From an uncultured Parabacteroides sp. (GTDB lineage: Bacteria > Bacteroidota > Bacteroidia > Bacteroidales > Tannerellaceae), in the NCBI GenBank assembly GCA_947074335.1, contig CAMTPG010000157.1:1-6514 (forward strand): 6,514 nucleotides of DNA, read 5' to 3'. Below, in pieces: positions 5,135 through 6,514 of this stretch. A model generated the notes under the pieces. It saw nothing but the letters and a program-made list of their open reading frames with translations. It was not told the DNA's origin and made no database searches. Numbering within the stretch: position 1 is the first letter of the stretch; each line of letters starts with the position of its first letter. Both the position numbers and the translations under genes were made by a program.

Positions 5135-5515
5135 TTATATTAAGAGCCCCGCGATTTTCGGAACAAAAATAATACAGCCTGTGATTGCCGCTGCAATAGC
5201 CATAAATAAAACACCTCCCGCGGCTAAATCTTTTACATGTTTAATTGCGTCATTTCGCTCTGGAGAAACGAAATCAGCCAGTAACTCAATCGACGAATTA
5301 ATTGCTTCTGCTGCAAATACAGCTCCTATAACTATAACAATTGCAATCCATTCCAAGTTCGATAAATCGAAAAAAAAACCTGCAATTATTACTATAATAG
5401 TAGCTAAACAATGAATCCATGCATTATGTTCGTGACGAATCAAATAAATTATACCCTGAAATGCGTATCGAAAACTGATGAGCCGTTTACGCAAGGAAAA
5501 TGAACGATCTTTCAT
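5135..5515 (-). CDS. DgkA-family lipid kinase (diacylglycerol or undecaprenol kinase)
   Basis: A 126-residue integral membrane kinase with three predicted transmembrane helices at about 34-49, 55-72 and 98-117, the normal DgkA size and topology. Active-site residues are present: E29 in the amphipathic entry helix (RHEHNAW), then AAEAINSSIELLADFVSPE with E70 as probable base, N73, and E77 for magnesium, then KDLAAGGVL with K95 and D96. It transfers phosphate from ATP to a membrane lipid: diacylglycerol in the Escherichia coli type, undecaprenol in the Gram-positive type. The Bacteroidota form resembles the second (inference), which would feed the cell-wall lipid carrier pool. A PAP2-family phosphatase lies two genes downstream on the same strand. 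A TAnnTTTG box 23 bases upstream of the ATG gives a likely promoter for all three genes. Confidence 0.88.
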   Translation of the reverse strand: MKDRSFSLRKRLISFRYAFQGIIYLIRHEHNAWIHCLATIIVIIAGFFFDLSNLEWIAIVIVIGAVFAAEAINSSIELLADFVSPERNDAIKHVKDLAAGGVLFMAIAAAITGCIIFVPKIAGLLI

Positions 5516-5538
5516 TCTTTTAGGCTGATTAATTTTTG

Positions 5539-5546
5539 CAAATATA
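5539..5546 (-). promoter_or_regulatory. Candidate -7 box for the DgkA-family gene
   Basis: On the minus strand TATATTTG matches TAnnTTTG exactly, with a predicted leader of about 20 bases. The nearest TTG (5574-5572, in a TTTTG run) lies 25 bases upstream, somewhat far for a -33 element. Confidence 0.45.
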
Positions 5547-5699
5547 AAGAAATTCGGAATATATATACATACAAAAGCGGAATAAGAATTATTGACAATC
5601 TTAAATTTATATCATTCCGACACATGAATCCTATTTGGTGTTTAATTTTCAATATTTGTTAAATTATATTTTAAAATATTGAGCGAATCGCGAAATGTC

Positions 5700-5816
5700 A
5701 TGAATTTCAAAGAAAAACCGATTATTTGGTGTCCTTTCAATAAAAATATAATGGCATTTGCAGATGCCGTCTATTTTGCCGAAATTGCAATTAAATTTGA
5801 AAAAACAAAATGTTAA
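5700..5816 (+). CDS. Possible 38-residue small protein
   Basis: An ATG frame encoding MNFKEKPIIWCPFNKNIMAF and a further 18 residues ends 11 bases before the esterase start codon. It has no recognised family, no signal peptide and no clear ribosome-binding site, and its composition follows the AT-rich intergenic DNA. A -7 box for the esterase lies inside its 3' end. More likely chance than gene; listed because the tail-to-start spacing would suit a leader peptide. Confidence 0.15.
   Translation: MNFKEKPIIWCPFNKNIMAFADAVYFAEIAIKFEKTKC
5792..5799 (+). promoter_or_regulatory. Candidate -7 box for the esterase gene
   Basis: TAAATTTG matches TAnnTTTG exactly and lies 28 bases before the ATG at 5828, predicting a leader of about 20-25 bases. 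No TTG sits at the standard -33 distance (the nearest is 13 bases upstream, too close). Confidence 0.4.
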
Positions 5817-5827
5817 ATAAAGTTATT

Positions 5828-6514
5828 ATGAGAAAATTGGGAAGTATGTTGTTGTTGAGTGCTAATTTATTCGTGGCTGCCGCGGTGGCTCAGGAGTCGG
5901 AAATATTACTTTTTCCGGCTGGTGCACCCGGCGAAACGGTTCAGTTAATCCCGCAGGGCAGTTCAGAGGGAGCGCATACGGGAGGTATGCCGGTAATGCG
6001 GCTGAGTGATATAAGTAGTCCGTCGCTGACTGTTTTTCCGGCTCCCGAAGAGTTGGCTTCCGGCAGTGCCATGCTGGTATGTCCAGGTGGCGGTTATAAC
6101 ATCCTGGCCTATGATCTGGAAGGCGAAGAGATTTGCGAATGGCTGAATAATCTGGGCATCACGGCCGTATTGCTGAAATATCGGGTACCGCGCCGCGAAG
6201 GACGCGAAAAGCATGAAGCGCCGTTGCAGGATGTACAACGCGCCATCAGCTATATCCGGGCTAATGCCGAAGCGTTGCAGGTAGACCCGCAAAGTATCGG
6301 CGTAATGGGCTTTTCGGCAGGCGGACACCTGGCGACTATGGCAAGTACGGCATTTGATAAACGAGCTTATCCTGCTGTTGATGAGGTAGACGAGGTGAGT
6401 TGCAGACCCGATTTTTGTTTGCTGGTATATCCGGCTTATCTGGACGGAACCGGTTTTAATCTGGCGCCCGAAGTGTCGGTAAATCCGCAAACACCGCCCA
6501 CTCTTTTAATTCAG
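5828..6514 (+). CDS. Exported alpha/beta-hydrolase esterase, N-terminal part (BD-FAE type, cut by window edge)
   Basis: The first 229 residues of an exported serine esterase; the frame stays open to the last base. Residues 1-21 are a signal peptide (MRKLGSMLLLSANLFVAAAVA, cleavage before QES). The oxyanion-hole region is VCPGGGYNILAYDLEGEEICEWLNNLGI (84-111), followed by AVLLKYRVPRR, PLQDVQRAISYIRANA, and the nucleophile elbow GFSAGGH (161-167) with S163 as catalytic serine. This pattern fits the acetyl-esterase/BD-FAE group in Bacteroidota, whose characterised members remove acetyl or feruloyl groups from plant polysaccharides; many relatives are mislabelled as xylanases. The catalytic Asp and His would lie in the missing C-terminal part (roughly 60 residues by family length). 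Secretion suggests a polysaccharide substrate, but no glycan-uptake genes are visible here. The start is the ATG giving a complete signal peptide. Confidence 0.88.
   Translation, partial: MRKLGSMLLLSANLFVAAAVAQESEILLFPAGAPGETVQLIPQGSSEGAHTGGMPVMRLSDISSPSLTVFPAPEELASGSAMLVCPGGGYNILAYDLEGEEICEWLNNLGITAVLLKYRVPRREGREKHEAPLQDVQRAISYIRANAEALQVDPQSIGVMGFSAGGHLATMASTAFDKRAYPAVDEVDEVSCRPDFCLLVYPAYLDGTGFNLAPEVSVNPQTPPTLLIQ

Larger units (their letters stand above)
5516..5827. other. 312-bp AT-rich divergent intergenic region
   Basis: Lies between the DgkA-family gene (minus) and the esterase (plus). It holds a -7 box for each and one possible short coding frame (5700-5816). TATTTGGTGT followed by TTTCAATA occurs twice (5632-5654 and 5723-5742, 91 bases apart). 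No RNA gene or terminator is apparent. Confidence 0.7.

Noticed and set aside
5963..6490. 175-codon open frame on the minus strand
   Set aside because: Antisense to the esterase, which carries a signal peptide and a GFSAGG nucleophile motif; the antisense translation has no domain and odd composition.

Overview
The window looks like ordinary chromosomal DNA from a member of the Bacteroidota, most likely order Bacteroidales; the genus cannot be fixed from this sequence. The evidence is the protein families: an HU-like protein of the kind typical of this phylum, two exported PepSY-like proteins, an M64-family metallopeptidase and a BD-FAE-type esterase. Promoters point the same way: several genes have a TAnnTTTG -7 box upstream and no gene has a clear Shine-Dalgarno sequence. 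No tRNA, rRNA, CRISPR array, transposase or phage gene was seen.

Layout: (1) 1-545, minus strand, is the N-terminal third of IMP dehydrogenase (guaB), cut by the window edge, with its own promoter. (2) 730-2019, minus, is a secreted M64 zinc peptidase, followed by a strong intrinsic terminator at 661-698. (3) 2162-2662, minus, is an exported PepSY-like protein. (4) 2663-3060 is a 398-bp divergent intergenic region holding an unusual nested palindromic element: four TTGTACAA boxes at an exact 23-bp period, inside two larger inverted repeats. (5) 3061-3459, plus, is an HU-like DNA-binding protein. It overlaps tail to tail by 4 bp with (6) 3456-4103, minus, a lipoprotein with a second PepSY-like domain. 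(7) 4250-4813, 4834-5046 and 5135-5515, all minus, are in transcription order a DgkA-family lipid kinase, a 70-residue unknown protein and a PAP2-family phosphatase. (8) 5516-5827 is AT-rich and mostly non-coding. (9) 5828-6514, plus, is the N-terminal part of an exported alpha/beta-hydrolase esterase, cut by the window edge.

How they fit: the kinase and phosphatase both act on lipid phosphates and probably serve undecaprenyl-phosphate or phosphatidate recycling in the cell envelope. The M64 peptidase, PepSY-like proteins and esterase are exported and act outside the cytoplasm. guaB is housekeeping purine synthesis. The least explained part is the palindromic array between the PepSY-like gene and the HU-like gene; the 70-residue protein and a long hairpin at 4196-4241 come next.
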